A stretch of DNA of 64,000 nucleotides from Heracleum sosnowskyi (GCA_030848705.1 CM061243.1:116026674-116090673), one strand, 5' to 3'; positions 35,367 to 46,970 are shown, numbered from the stretch's first letter. Notes: generated by a model from the letters alone, not told the origin. Numbers and translations are program-made.

Positions 35367-36218
35367 TTATGAAGACAAACAAGCTGATACAGAGAGTAAG
35401 GAGCGAAAGTGCGAGAAAGCAGCGGAGCTGAAGGATGACGAAGCAAGCTGCTCCATCTCTATACTCTTTTTTAACTATTTTGGTGCATATTTATCTATTT
35501 TCAAATATTATAGTCCTTGAGATAAATGACTAGACAATAGAACAATAAATAGATAATAAATATTCAAGAGAAAAAATCAGGTCTATCTGATGGCTAAGGC
35601 TGGGAAGAAGATGCTAGCTTTACGATTTATTTCATCTGGTTTTCTTCTGATAGCTTCTGTGATCGTCTCTGCAGAACGATGTCTTAAACAATAAATAGCC
35701 AGTTACAGCCAGACACAGAAATGGTTGCAGAAAGCAACTACCTGCTTCGATTAGTTAACTTTCTTTGGCAAGCAGGGCAGCAAGGTTATGTGCATTTTTG
35801 GCCCATATGTTTTTCTAGAGCTAATCTTTAAGTTTGTCAACCTCCTTTATAAATTTTTTGAAGTCTTCTGACTGGTTCTAACCATATATGTACAACTTTT
35901 AGTTCCTTGTTTTATTTGTAGATGCACACTGTTATTATAAAGGTTAACTGACATGTTTGTTTTTTGTCAATCAGTTTTCAGAAATTCGCAAATCTAACAC
36001 CTGCTATTTGGCTTTACAGGAAATGAAACTTGGCTGGATAATCATAGTCGGTACTATAATTGGAATCCTTGGCACTGCTTTGGGGAGTGTTGGTGGCATA
36101 TATTACACCTCGGCTTACTCCAACTGCTACTCCAAACATATATTCAACAAATGGGTCACCTAGAAGGTATTCAGACGATGATGAGGCTACTACAAATGGA
36201 GATGAAGCTGCAACATGA
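35367..36218 (+). pseudogene. second captured gene fragment in CACTA-A, unidentified
   Basis: Two exon-like blocks. The first (about 35367-35470) follows TTTAACTAG and reads a charged stretch, TYEDKQADTESKERKCEKAA. The second (about 36020-36218) follows TTTACAG and reads EMKLGWIIIVGTIIGILG, a clear membrane segment. It then shifts frame into a Pro/Thr-rich, acidic tail ending GSPRRYSDDDEATTNGDEAA and TGA at 36216-36218. A membrane protein with a short cytosolic tail is implied. I do not recognise the family. Confidence 0.4.
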
Positions 36219-36934
36219 TAACCTTAGGTTTAAATTATATGTAATAGTTGGCTAATTGATTTATCCTTTTGTACAAGTAGGTGTATGCGACTTAGCATGT
36301 TTTTCTAAGTAATTAAGTGTATGCACATTCAAGACTTTGTCGTTTTTCTTAGACTTACCTTTCGGTTGGTTTCTACGACGATGTCGTACGTAGTAGTAGT
36401 CATGGTGCTTCTTTCGAACTATTGGTAATTAGTGTTCTGTATGAAATGACATTGATGTTTGGTGTTGCTTGGATTTGTGGCTTTTATGCCTAGCTAGTTT
36501 AATATTCAAATGGAACCACACAATTATATTTTTAAATATTGTTGCAATTGTGCCAAAAAGATGTTGCAAATAATGTTAAAACTGCTATAAATTTATTGCA
36601 ATAAGGGCTTAAACTGTTACAATTTGTCTAATAAATTCATTGCAATTGGACTAATATTTGTTGCCTTAAAGTGACTTGTTTTCCAACCATTTGCTACTGC
36701 AATGATTTTTAAATGTTGCTGAAGACCATAAAATGTTGCTACATGCCTATATTGCAATGATTTTTAACGTTGCTATATAGAGCTGAAATCGTTGTTAAAT
36801 GGCCATATTGCAACAGGGGCGGATGCAACGGTGAAATTTTGGACATTCGTTGCAATTAAGTCTAATGCAACAAATATAGGTCTTAAGGCAATATATTTGT
36901 GTTGTTACAATAAGCAATCTATGGTGTAGTGTTA

Positions 36935-37332
36935 ACTCAGAAGCATTATCAGTATCAAAATGAAAGACAATATTTAGTACCTTATCATCAGGAATAACAG
37001 TTTCATCAGTATTGGCCATTAGGGCATAATTGACCACCTCAGTTTCAGAGTCCGAGGAAGAGTCCATCCAATCCTTGCTTGAAGTGATGAGTGCTTTAGC
37101 CTTCTTGCACTCAGTTGCAAAGTGCCCCATTCCATTACTCTTGTAGCATCTAACCTTTGCCTTGTCAAATTTGCCACTTTTGCTATCCTTTTTGTTGTAC
37201 TTGTCTTTGTCAGCATTGAAGGACTTTTTCTGAAAGTTGCCTTGTCTTCTAGCCTTCCTGAACTTCATCTTCTTGAAGCCTCTTACTATCATAACAACCA
37301 TCTCTTCCATGTCTGAGTCAGAAGAATCATCA
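36935..37332 (-). pseudogene. SIRE-like copia gag, middle part (between CACTA-A and CACTA-B)
   Basis: Open frame containing MKFRKARRQGNFQKKSF, a Lys-rich region, and a zinc knuckle CYKSNGMGHFATEC in which the second Cys is Ser, so it could not bind zinc normally. Then come an acidic stretch (DWMDSSSDSETE) and DDKVLNIVFHFDTDNASE at the CACTA-A junction. It links the gag pieces at 44218 and 32815. Confidence 0.85.
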
Positions 37333-38054
37333 TCACACTACAAGAAAAACTGAATCAGACGACACCTTTCAGACAACGGACGGCCGAAAAAGTGTTGCCT
37401 AAAATTAACAGACGACAGTTTATTTTTTGGCTCGAAAAAGTATTGTCTAATCCATTACATTACAACGGTTTACGAACCGTTGTCTAAGAAAGTGAAAAAT
37501 AGTGGATATAGACGACGCAAATGAATGGGTTTAGACAACAGTTTTTTTAACTCTTGTCTAAATAATATTAAGACAATGTTTTAATTTAACCGTTGTTGGA
37601 TTGAGACAACGGTTGTCTTAGTCATATTGTGTGAATAAACGTAAGACAATGTTGCAAAAAAACCGTTGTGTAAATTTGATATAATTTTATTATAAAATTG
37701 TGAGTAAATTATTGGATAATAATTTTTATATATTAGGATGTTGACTAACTTTGTTTTATTTATTCAATTTATAAAAGTATAAAACAATGGTTTTTGTTTA
37801 ATAAAGTGTTGTAAGTTGTAAGACTTAACAATGGTTTTGTTCCAAAAACCCGTTGTATATTTGTATAATATACACAAGGGTTTTCGTTTTGATCCGTTCG
37901 TTGTTGAATAATCTCTGTAACAATTGTTTATGTTGTTAAACCGTTGTATGATATAGACAATGGTTTCGTTTTATAAAATCCTTGCGTGATTATTTACGTT
38001 ACAACGTTTTGTTTAGCTAAACCGTTGTCTATATCAAAAACGTTAATTTTAAAA

Positions 38055-38780
38055 AAAATACTTTATTTGTTGCCCTTAATACATACATAAGTGTTACACA
38101 CTTCATACAATGTTATTGTATAAATCTCTTATTTGGATATTTAGTATAAAAAAATGTTAAATATATAAAAACACTTAAATAAAGGTTAATGATAATAATA
38201 ATATCATTGATAGATAGAATACGATCATACTTCAGATATTTTGTTATACACGTTGTAGATGTGGACATCATATAATGTATGATTTACGATCCTTGATATT
38301 TGTTTACAAGGAAATATTAGCTAGCTAGGAAAATGTTAATAATTATAACATTACTAATTCCGAAGTTAAACGAATATTACATAATAACTATATACTATTA
38401 GCGAATAAGTGACATACCAATACTATTAACAACAATGTTGTCATATTCAAATAACTCATTTTACATATCAGTATGACATAATTTAATTATAAAATCGTCA
38501 TTAAGTTGTCTTATATTAATTTTATATATGCGAGTCGGGACTCACGTATGTTTTGTTTATTCGATTTTATAAAAGTATAAGACAATGTTTTTTGTTTAAC
38601 AACATGTTGTAAGTTGTAAGACGTAACAATGGTTTTGTTCCAAAAAACGTTGTATAATATACACAAGGGTTTCGTTTTATAAAATCCTTGCGTGATTATT
38701 TACATTACAACACTTTTTTTAGCTAAACCGTTGTCTATATCAAAAGCGTTGATTTTTTTTAAAAAAATACTTTATTTGTT
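38055..38780 (+). repeat. duplicated subterminal segment in CACTA-B
   Basis: The block TTTATTTGTTGCCCTTAATA occurs at about 38063 and 38769, and AACAATGGTTTTGTTCCAAAAA with the following 130 bases occurs at about 37827 and 38625. The left arm therefore contains an internal duplication of about 0.7-0.8 kb. Confidence 0.65.
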
Positions 38781-38968
38781 GCCCTTAATACATTAGTGTT
38801 ACACACTTCAGTGAAAGTTGGCATCATGTGAATTTCTATGCTATGCTAGATCCTTGTCCCCAGAATATTTGTCCGTAGTTTGGTAAGCTTGTTCGACTAA
38901 GTCTAACATTCGATATCTTTGTCTTGCATGGTTCGACAACTAATTTTCTTTAGTTAGTGTTGGAGCAC

Positions 38969-39173
38969 TTCTCGAATCGCTGTCTGGACCCTGTGACATT
39001 TGCACTTCCCGAACTAGTGTATTGACTTGTGGAATTCAGACTTCTGGAACCAGTGATATTATGACTTCTCGAATTGCCAGGTCGAGTCAACATAATGAGA
39101 ACTTCTCGAATCAATAATCTAGACTTCTCGAAGCTTTATTCTTTGACACTTCTCGAACGGGTGACTTCTCGAA
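38969..39173. promoter_or_regulatory. cluster of eight TTCnnGAA palindromes
   Basis: TTCTCGAA at 38969, 39066, 39103, 39125, 39150 and 39166; TTCCCGAA at 39006; TTCTGGAA at 39042. TTCnnGAA is the core of plant heat-shock elements. The sites are separated by 14-36 bases rather than joined as a continuous HSE, so heat-factor binding is possible but not proven. A transposon-protein binding array is the alternative. Confidence 0.55.
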
Positions 39174-39544
39174 CATTACTTTGAGATTCCAAATTAATCG
39201 AACAAAATAGTTTAATTGCTATGAGATTTAACAGTCAATTACTTTTACAATGATCCAACTGTATACAAGATATATTTGTTATTTTTTAATTACTTTTACA
39301 TGTCATAAAAATAAGTAGATATTAACATCCGAATGGTTGGAGCATCGAATTATTTTTTAAGAAAAACATTTTGTTAATCAGACTTCAAGGGACTATTGTT
39401 AAAAAGCCATACACGGTAAATTTTATATTTTAAAATTAATATTTTACATCATTAAAATAAATAAGTATATATATATTTACGACTGGATCGTTTAAAAATT
39501 TAAATTTATTCTATATATATTTTTGATAGAAAATTTCAAATTAT

Positions 39545-40447
39545 TACCACACAAATAACATTTTTTCGCTTCCCTCCCACACTTTCATCAACAAACCTAA
39601 TTTCCACCCTCTGCCAATTATTCGTTTCCCCCTTTAACAATAATTTTCCCTCTCTCGCTTATATCAAAAGTTTATGTCTATCCCTTTCTCTTTCTAGCCT
39701 CCCTCGTCTTTCTCTCAAGTCTCATCTCCCTCTCTTACCAATCTCGACCACAACCACCACCAATCCAAACTCCCACAACCCATTTCATCTGACCCCATAA
39801 TCAATTAGTGCTTATAATTTTCAAAATCAAAAAGCCCCAATTTTGGTAATAAAACCCTAGTTGATTTCTCTCTCCCTCCCCATATTTCCCCCTCTCCCTC
39901 TCCCGCTCTCTCTCTCTCACTCTCCCACTCTCCCTCTCTCTCCTTCTCTCTCTCTCTTTGCCCTCTTTGTTATATCGAATCTTTGTTTTCCATCTTTGCC
40001 CTCTTTGTTATATATTTATATGTGAAGTTAATGTGGGATTGAGTGTATATATGAATCAATTTGGTGTAATCAAGGCGTGAGGTAATATAACTCCATGTTG
40101 TCACTTGTTTTTGTTTTTTTTTTGATATATCTGCTTTCAGAAAATCAGTGGATTTTGTTGTCTTTGCAGTTGAATTACCTTCAAAATGACAATGGGTTGC
40201 TTTCAAGCAAAAAGCAGTTGCAAGGATGTATTAATAGATTACTTCAATCAAAGGAAAGTTTTGTTAAAATTTACGAGGTTTAATTTTATACTAACTGGTA
40301 CTATTAAACGTATTCTGTGCTAGGTATTTAAATTATCTATCGCATTCTTGGTTTACTACTTTTATCTATTTTCTGTGCGTAAGTGTGTATGAAGTTCATG
40401 TTTGCGGTGATGATAATTTGTGACATTTTTCGACGTAATTTATGTAG
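39545..40447 (+). other. promoter/leader-like region ahead of the TBL fragment
   Basis: CT-rich run (about 39690-39960, many CTCTCTC) as in plant 5' leaders, followed by intron-like T-rich sequence. Likely part of the captured TBL locus. No coding region recognised. Confidence 0.4.
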
Positions 40448-41087
40448 GTTTGATGAGAGGGAAATGTTGGAGATGCTAAGAGGAAAAAGAGTGGTTTTGT
40501 GGGTGATTCACTCAACAGGAACATGTGGGAATCATTGGTATGTGCATTGAGAGAGTCATTGGTTGATAGAAGTAGAGTTCTTGAAGTTTCAGGTCGTCGT
40601 AATTTCAGGACTCGAGGCTTCTTCTCATTCCTATTTAAGGTTTATAATTTTTTGGAGTTCTGCAATTTTCTTGTATATTTGCTGTCCATTTTCCCAATTT
40701 TCTGGCATTTGAATTGTGTACTATTAAATGCAAAGGTGTAACATATCTGTTTACTGATCCAAGGCTCTTCAATTAAGTACAATGATGCTGATATTCCAAA
40801 AAACAAATAGAGGGTAGAATTTCAGTTTACGATAGTCATTGTCCCCATACATGTATCTATGCATAATTGTTGTGCATAATAACACAGTTTCTTTGTTTTC
40901 CAGTAACAATTATTACCAGGAAGGCAATAAAGTGTACAATAGACTAAAAGTGGAAGATGCGTATTGGAGGGCCTTAAGAACATGGTCACAGTGGGTTGAT
41001 TCTAACATCAATGCAAGCCAAACCAGTTTGTGGGTTGAGTGTTATTTCATAGAAGTTAAAATGCAGAAGCAGAGTAATCAAAAGTGA
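40448..41087 (+). pseudogene. TRICHOME BIREFRINGENCE-LIKE (PC-esterase) fragment, captured
   Basis: TBL proteins are Golgi polysaccharide O-acetyltransferases with a GDS motif. Exon-like block 40448-40639 reads FDEREMLEMLRGKR, then (after loss of one T near 40498) GDSLNRNMWESLVCALRESL and VSGRRNFRTRGFFSF. It ends at a GT donor. A second block from about 40914, after TTTTCCAG, reads NYYQEGNKVYNRLKV and AYWRALRTWSQWVD, matching the TBL DUF231 middle. The DxxH region and N-terminus are absent. The frameshift and truncation make it a pseudogene. Intron retained, so captured as DNA. Confidence 0.8.
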
Positions 41088-42553
41088 GCCTTTTATCTTT
41101 TCTTCTGTCAACTAGCCTCATTCTACAATTTCCTGTATATTGTTAATGTTAGACTTCTGTTTGATTCTTTGTTGTTAAAATGTCAACCTACAATGCTAGA
41201 ACAATAGTAAATTGCGATAATTATCCATATAACCTAATAAGCAGAAAACAAATATAGAATCAAAAGTACAGGTAAGAATAACAGAAGAATGAAGGCACAT
41301 TAAGACACTACTCACGTGTAACAAGCTTTACAAAGATAGTTTTACATGCAAAAAGTACAATGTTAAATATGTGAAGTTAATATTACCCGAATATCTTATC
41401 CTTCAGAAATTGGACCTGAACAGATTGACAGAATATTAGAATTTTAACCAAGTACAAAAAGGCTGCTGCTTCTAATGTCTTCACATTAGGCTGTGAGAAT
41501 ATTAGAATTTTAGTTGATTGTTGTTCTTGGTTGTCCTAGGTCAAATGATGATGGAAGACCTATGTATGTTCCATAACCTAAGCAGAAAGTGATTAGCAAT
41601 CATAGTAATTCATATTATATTACATAAAATTATCTGGTACAGATGCTTGACTGCTTTAGTAATGAATAATGATATAGAGTAACGAAACTGAAAACAAAGA
41701 AAAGCAACAACTTTTGATATGTTCAAAATTTTAACCACGTTCAGAGCAGGTCACAGGATTACTCCCACCAGAGAAACCAAGACTTGATAAATGTGGGAAA
41801 TGGTTACTTCTGTGGCATCTTCTTGTGATATATACAATTATTTGATAACAGGTTATCCGATAATAAATGAACTTCTTCATAATGTCTGATGAATTCTTCT
41901 GGAAGAGTGGTTGTGAACTGTGATAGGCTGCTGGATTAGGCAGTACTAAAGATTGTACTATACTAAACTACTGTGTTCTTAAATTTGAGTTGAGCTGATA
42001 AATTAGTACATGACACATTGTGTCACTATGATTGCTAATCACTTTCTTTTATTGTGGAACAAATCTGCCTACAGTTGCAACCTGGAATAGATGTTTTGAA
42101 GGGCCACGAGATCCATTCCTGTGCAGATTCTGGGTATTGTGACGAGTTCGATATAAATCAAAAGCACATCAGAAGCGCGGCTTGGGAGTTATGATAATTT
42201 CTAGGTACACGAATAATAAGAATAATAGAGAAACGAGAGGCTCCTTTCCTCAGGAGGGAGAAATGATATTTCAGATTTTCTAAATTTCACTTGCAACAAA
42301 CCAAGAGAATATTTAAAATGATAATCTTGTTTGTATAAAACTTGATAAGTTGATATTATCAACCTATGATTTGACTTCTTTAGCAAATTGTACCTGTAGC
42401 GCAGGGTTGTACAAGAACTATGTGTGGCAAATGCTACAAGCAGATACATTCTGCAGAATGTTACAAATTCAATTGATCAAAATACAAATGAGTTGTGTAC
42501 ATTTAACAAGAACATGAAAGAGACATTGTATTGCCTCATGAAATGTTTAAATA
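41088..42553. other. CACTA-B interior, nothing recognised
   Basis: AT-rich, stop-dense. No domain seen in either strand. Confidence 0.45.
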
Positions 42554-42840
42554 TTAGCTGGTAGCTTTTCCACCAACTTGCTGGGCGATCCACCCTAAGC
42601 CATCATAGAGCCCATCCCCGGTAAGAGCAGAACAAGCTTGTATGTGCCAATCATGGTTCTTGATACTGTGCAGGGACAAAGCATCGGTTATTTCTGCAGG
42701 GCTCATGGCATCCTTTAGATCTTGTTTATTTGCATAGACAAGTATAACTGCACTTTGAAGATCCTCATGCGGAAGCAGCTTGAATAATTCATCCTTAATA
42801 ATCGAAATTCTAGCTGTCGGTGCTGTCTATTACTATTCAG
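42554..42840 (-). pseudogene. ARF-like small GTPase, C-terminal exon, captured
   Basis: Minus strand, ending at TAA (42554-42556). It reads ARISIIKDELFKLLPHEDLQ, then VILVYANKQDLKDAM with the NKQD guanine-specificity motif, SLHSIKNHDWHIQACSALTG, and GWIAQQVGGKATS. This is the C-terminal half of an ARF-like GTPase, closest in my memory to the ARL5/ARLB1 group. Just upstream VIDSTD is visible but two bases are missing, which breaks the frame at about 42815. The P-loop and switch regions are absent, so no GTPase can be made. Confidence 0.85.
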
Positions 42841-43087
42841 CCCTAGAAATTGTTGGGGTGGAATTGGTAAGTCATCTGTTCCCTCTTTCTGATAATTGTT
42901 TTTCCATATATGCAATGTGAGCACGAGGATATATAATATTGTTCATTTTCAGGTTTATGTATTGGCTAGACCATATAAGAGACCACAGAGCTTTGTGTAC
43001 GGCTTCAACAATGTGCTTGTTGCCATACTGCTTATAATAGCTGCTATATCTGTTACTATAATTTATCTAAACAAGCATATGTTTTGA
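42838..43087 (+). pseudogene. membrane-tail gene fragment in CACTA-B, unidentified
   Basis: A short block ending GGAATTG, donor GTAAGT (about 42868), intron to TTTTCAG (about 42951), then an exon reading VYVLARPYKRPQSFVYGFNN and a hydrophobic tail (VLVAILLIIAAISVTIIYL) before NKHMF and stop at 43087. It looks like the end of a single-pass or tail-anchored membrane protein. Family not recognised. It abuts the ARL fragment head-to-head. Confidence 0.45.
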
Positions 43088-43535
43088 ACTTTTGATATGC
43101 CATTTACTGTATTTATTTTTCATTCTAGAACAATAAATGCACATCCCTTATAAGCTTTGAAGTCTTGTGCTCTACAGCTTGAATTTTGGACCTTCCATTT
43201 CAAATGAGCAGACAAATGCACCTACTTCGCTGCTTGGCCTAAATTCTAAGATTTGATGATTTATGGATGCTCTTGGCCAACCAAGGATGGAATCCTCGCA
43301 GATTACTTTTGCGGTGGTAAAATCATCATCTATTTAACTTTCTACTTCACGTCAGGTACAATAGATGATGATTTTACCACAACAAAAATAATCATTCGAT
43401 TGGAGCATTAGTTTGTGAATTTGGTGAATAGTGGTTGTAATGGTGAATATTAGTTGGTAATATGTGAAGTATTTAGTTTGGTATTTTTGTTGGCTTGTAA
43501 TTACAATGTCTACCATTGTTTCATTTGGTTATAAA
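43088..43535. other. CACTA-B interior before the right arm
   Basis: No gene recognised. A short inverted pair, AAAATCATCATCTAT at about 43318 and ATAGATGATGATTTT at about 43362, could form a hairpin. Confidence 0.5.
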
Positions 43536-44217
43536 ACCGTTGTCTCTTATATTTTTAGCTTAGTGTGGCATCTATAAGAACTATTGTTATTATCTATATC
43601 AAACAATGGTCACTGTCTATTTAGACTGTTGTGCAAATGTTTTTCGTACAACATACTCATAAAAGAAACCTGTTGTCTATTTAGACTAAATACAAAAGAT
43701 TGACCAAACAAAAACGTTGTAAAAATAATCTCTTACAACGCATTCTTAAAATAAAACTGTTGTCTAACAAAACAAAGCACAATAGGTAAATACATGTGAA
43801 GTGTTGTTCAAAAGCCTTGTTACTACACACTTAGAGATAAAAACCGTTGAGTAAATGCAGATACTGAGGAGAAAACCGTTGTAGATAAGACTTAAACCAT
43901 TGTGCAAAAGAAATATAAACAAGGCTTTATTAAGAGGCAAACCATTGTTGTTTCTAGCTGTTATACAACACTTTAGATTTACCAGAATGTTGTGATAATC
44001 AACTTATACAACGGGCTGTATGGTAATAAACTATTGTTGTTTCTGGCTATTATACAACACTTTGTTAATGGGTGACTGTCGTTTCAGTTATTTTGCACAA
44101 CATTTTTTAACCGTTGTCTGAGGTCCATCTGACGGCATCTTAATAGTCATCGGTTTTCAGGGGTAATAGACAACGGTCCTGGTTGAGTCGTCTGATTCAG
44201 TTTTTCTTGTAGTGTCA

Positions 44218-45008
44218 GTGTTGGCATCAGGATTGCCATCAGTATGTGATGATGAGTCATCAGGATCTGACTCAACTATTCTTGATTTCCTTCTAGAGAC
44301 CTCCACAACTTTTCCTTTTGATTTAGCTTCTACACTCAAGGCAATAGACTTTGCCTTGATGCTTCTCTTATTCTTCCTTTTTTGAACCTCAAGGTCATAG
44401 GTTCTGAGCATCCCATAGACTTCATCAAGAGACACAGTATTTAGATCATACTGATGCCTAATGATTGATGTTTGTGTATCTCATTCTTCAAGTAAAGCTC
44501 TCAGAAACTTGGTATTAGAATCTTCAGATGCATATTCTTTGCCAACTAGAGATAGGTTGTTCAGGAGTGTCAGGAATCTATCATACAGGTCAGTAAGGCT
44601 CTCATCAGGTCTAGCATCAAATTGTTCATACTTTTGAATAAGTAGAGCCCTCATGTTCTTCTTGACAGAGGCAGATCCTTGGCATTGAGTTTCCAAAGTG
44701 TCCCAAATTTCTTTTGCAGACTTGCATGCAATCACCCTGTTTGACATGAGAGCATCAAGACTGTTGTGAAGGATATTCTTTATCTTAGCATCTCTGAGAA
44801 CGTCAGCTTTCTCTTCTAGAGTCCAATCTGTTTTCACCTTGACCGCGTAGTGTTCAGGTACAGTATCTGTTTGTGGAATAAGTCTCGTAGGAATATATGG
44901 TCCATCACGAACCATGTCCAAATAGTCAGGATCCATAGCCTCCAGGTACATCAGCATCTTTACCTTCCATGTTGGATATTCAGATTTCTTCACGATGGGA
45001 ATTTTCAT
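44218..45008 (-). pseudogene. SIRE-like copia gag, N-terminal part
   Basis: Starts at ATG 45008 (MKIPIVKKSEYPTWKVKML), with the typical copia gag features SAKEIWDTLETQCQGSASVK and DLYDRFLTLLNNLSL. A TGA at 44481-44483 replaces a Trp codon after LLEE. The frame resumes with DTQTSIIRHQYDLNTVSLDE and VYGMLRTYDLEVQK, and ends in DDSSSHTDGNPDANTD at the CACTA-B junction. Confidence 0.85.
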
Positions 45009-45064
45009 GCTTTCATACTTTGTCGACAACTTAGATCGTTTCTGATTCAAATTTAAATCAGTTT

Positions 45065-45077
45065 GCTCTGATACCAA
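45065..45077 (-). promoter_or_regulatory. primer binding site of the SIRE-like copia
   Basis: Minus strand TTGGTATCAGAGC, an exact plant copia initiator tRNA-Met site, one base from the LTR. Confidence 0.9.
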
Positions 45078-45078
45078 T

Positions 45079-45437
45079 TGTTGCCTAGTAATAAACAATT
45101 GTAGAAGGGGGGTTGAATACAATTGTATAAGATTCTTGACAGTTTAATATGTAAAACACAAATATGAATAATAACAGTTTTATTATTACTGATATAAAAC
45201 TGTTACAAAACTCTCTCAATAAATTCTGTGTTCTTGAGAGCTACTAGGTTACAAAATACTCGTGTATATGATCAAACAAATCGAAACCTAAACTGTGTTT
45301 ATATACTACACAGCTTCTCTATCAATTACATGATAAGTCCTAATCAATTACAAAGATTGAAACATATCCTAAATTGATAGCTTCATTCCTATTAACTAGG
45401 AAACGGCAAAATAAACTTCCTTATTTAACTAGACTCC
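45079..45437 (-). repeat. 5' LTR of the SIRE-like copia, truncated by gypsy
   Basis: Matches the first two thirds of 23118-23657 (start TGTTGCCTAG), then stops at ACTCC where the gypsy LTR begins. The remaining 180 bp should follow the gypsy element beyond the window. Confidence 0.95.
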
Positions 45438-46665
45438 TGTTGTGGATTAAAAAACGTACTTGTATAATTAATGTTAAGGTTTAATGAGCTTCGAGCTTTA
45501 ATGGCTGCACTCGTGTTTCCGGACTAACACTACACCAAAAACGGCCTTTTCCTACCATATAAATCATACCAAAAAAACTTGGTAGGAATTGACCCCCCAT
45601 TTCCTACCGACGATGAATATGGTACGAAATGGTCCGCGTGGGGCCCGATTTCTGTAAAAGCGAGGACCAATTCCTACCGATTGTTGGTAGGAAAATAAAA
45701 CCTACCAACATCGGTAGGTTTTGCCTGCATTTTCACAAAGATAAGACCCCACCATCCTAATCATCAAGCCTTGTCATATTTTTAAGTAATAAACAATTTT
45801 TATAAAATAAAAAATATTTTCAATATGCTGTGGTCATTTCCTACCATATATGGTAGGAAACTAAAACCTACCAAATCTGGTAGGTTTTATTCTTGATGGT
45901 ACCCCACCATCCACATCATCAGCCATATCATAATTGAAGTAATAAATAATTTTTTAGAAATAATAAAAATTTTAATTCTGTCATGGTCATTTCCTACCAT
46001 ATATGGTAGGAAAATAAAACCTACCAAATCTGGTAGGTTTTATTCGTGATGGTACCCCCACCATTCACATCATCGTCCCAATCATATTTTAAAGTAATAA
46101 ACATTTTTTTTAAATACGAAATATTTTCATTCTGTCAAGGCCATTTCCTACCATATATGGTAGGAAATAGTCACTGACGAATTTTAAACCCCCACCACCT
46201 TTTTGCTTTTCCGCCAAAAATTTCACAGAAAATTTGAATTTCCCGCGCACATCAAAACCTACCATTGTTGGTAGGTTTTAATCGATTAATAAAATAATAC
46301 AAAATAAAATTAATGGAGAATGTGTTTATATTATATTTTTTTGTTGATCGGTTATCATATTTTTTGTTAATCAAACTCTAGGGACATAAAGATTTACTCA
46401 TTTTAGTAGTGGAGGATAAAAATTAGTTGAATTAAACTTACATATTTACGTACTTATGTTATTCGTTAAAACCTAATTATATCGAGAAAAAATTAAAAAT
46501 ATAAAGACGTATGGATAAATTAAATTTTTTTATATGAAACGTCGTTTTGTAGTTTGATGAATGTAAGGAAAAAAATTTAGACAAAAAGGAATTACAAAAA
46601 GTTAAAATCGTTTAGAAAATGAAAGAGTGTTAGAAAATTGAGTTAGAGTTTATACTCATGTTTGT

Positions 46666-46970
46666 TTTAGGGGTTGTCTAGGGTTACACTTTTTTATTTC
46701 TATTTATTTTTTTTCAACGATCCAACCTTACGGATGATTAAATATGTTGATTTCTTAGTTTTATACAAAATATTGGATTATTTTAATTTAAACTCTTATA
46801 TTTTTATAATAAATCTATTTTAGGGGTTGTCTAGGGTTACACTTTTTGATTTTTTTTTATTTTTTTTTCAACGATCTAACCTTACGGATGATTAAATATT
46901 TTGATTTCTTAGCTGTATGTAAAATTTTAGATTTTTTTAATTTAAGCTCCTATATTTTTATAATTAATCT
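46666..46970. repeat. tandem duplication in CACTA-C, period about 153 bp
   Basis: Two copies starting TTTTAGGGGTTGTCTAGGGT at 46666 and about 46818, with shared CCTTACGGATGATTAAATAT. Confidence 0.8.

Larger units (their letters stand above)
32819..36931. mobile_element. CACTA-A transposon carrying a FIE gene fragment
   Basis: Ends are CACTACACCATAGATTG and its inverse (17 identical terminal bases, near-matches beyond), flanked by the 3-bp duplication TTA (32816-32818 and 36932-36934). Subterminal regions are rich in ATTGCAAC/GTTGCAAT. It is 4,113 bp long, with no transposase seen. The cargo is host-gene sequence with introns. It inserted in copia gag: the gag fragments on both sides belong together. 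Confidence 0.95.
37336..44214. mobile_element. CACTA-B transposon carrying several host gene fragments
   Basis: The ends are an inverted repeat perfect over 28 bp (starts CACTACAAGAAAAACTGAAT) with duplication TCA (37333-37335 and 44215-44217). Subterminal arrays of GACAACGG/CCGTTGTC and variants fill 37360-38800 and 43540-44180. It is 6,879 bp long and no transposase was found. The terminal sequence resembles CACTA-D, so D-like elements may mobilise it. Cargo: TBL, ARL-type GTPase and a membrane-tail fragment, with a TTCnnGAA cluster near the left arm. Confidence 0.95.
23118..45437 (-). mobile_element. large copia retrotransposon (SIRE/Maximus-like), split by two CACTA elements
   Basis: Minus-strand copia with 3' LTR at 23118-23657, 5' LTR from 45079, primer site 45065-45077, gag, protease, integrase, RT, RNase H, then a long extra ORF before the 3' LTR. 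Copia elements with an extra ORF after pol belong to the SIRE/Maximus lineage. CACTA-A and CACTA-B interrupt gag, and a gypsy element truncates the visible 5' LTR at 45437. LTRs differ at about nine of 359 comparable bases (2.5%). All ORFs are broken. Confidence 0.9.

Noticed and set aside
36795..36934. Continuation of the copia gag frame into CACTA-A
   Set aside because: The frame stays open by chance past the transposon end at 36931; the terminal repeat and TTA duplication mark the true boundary.
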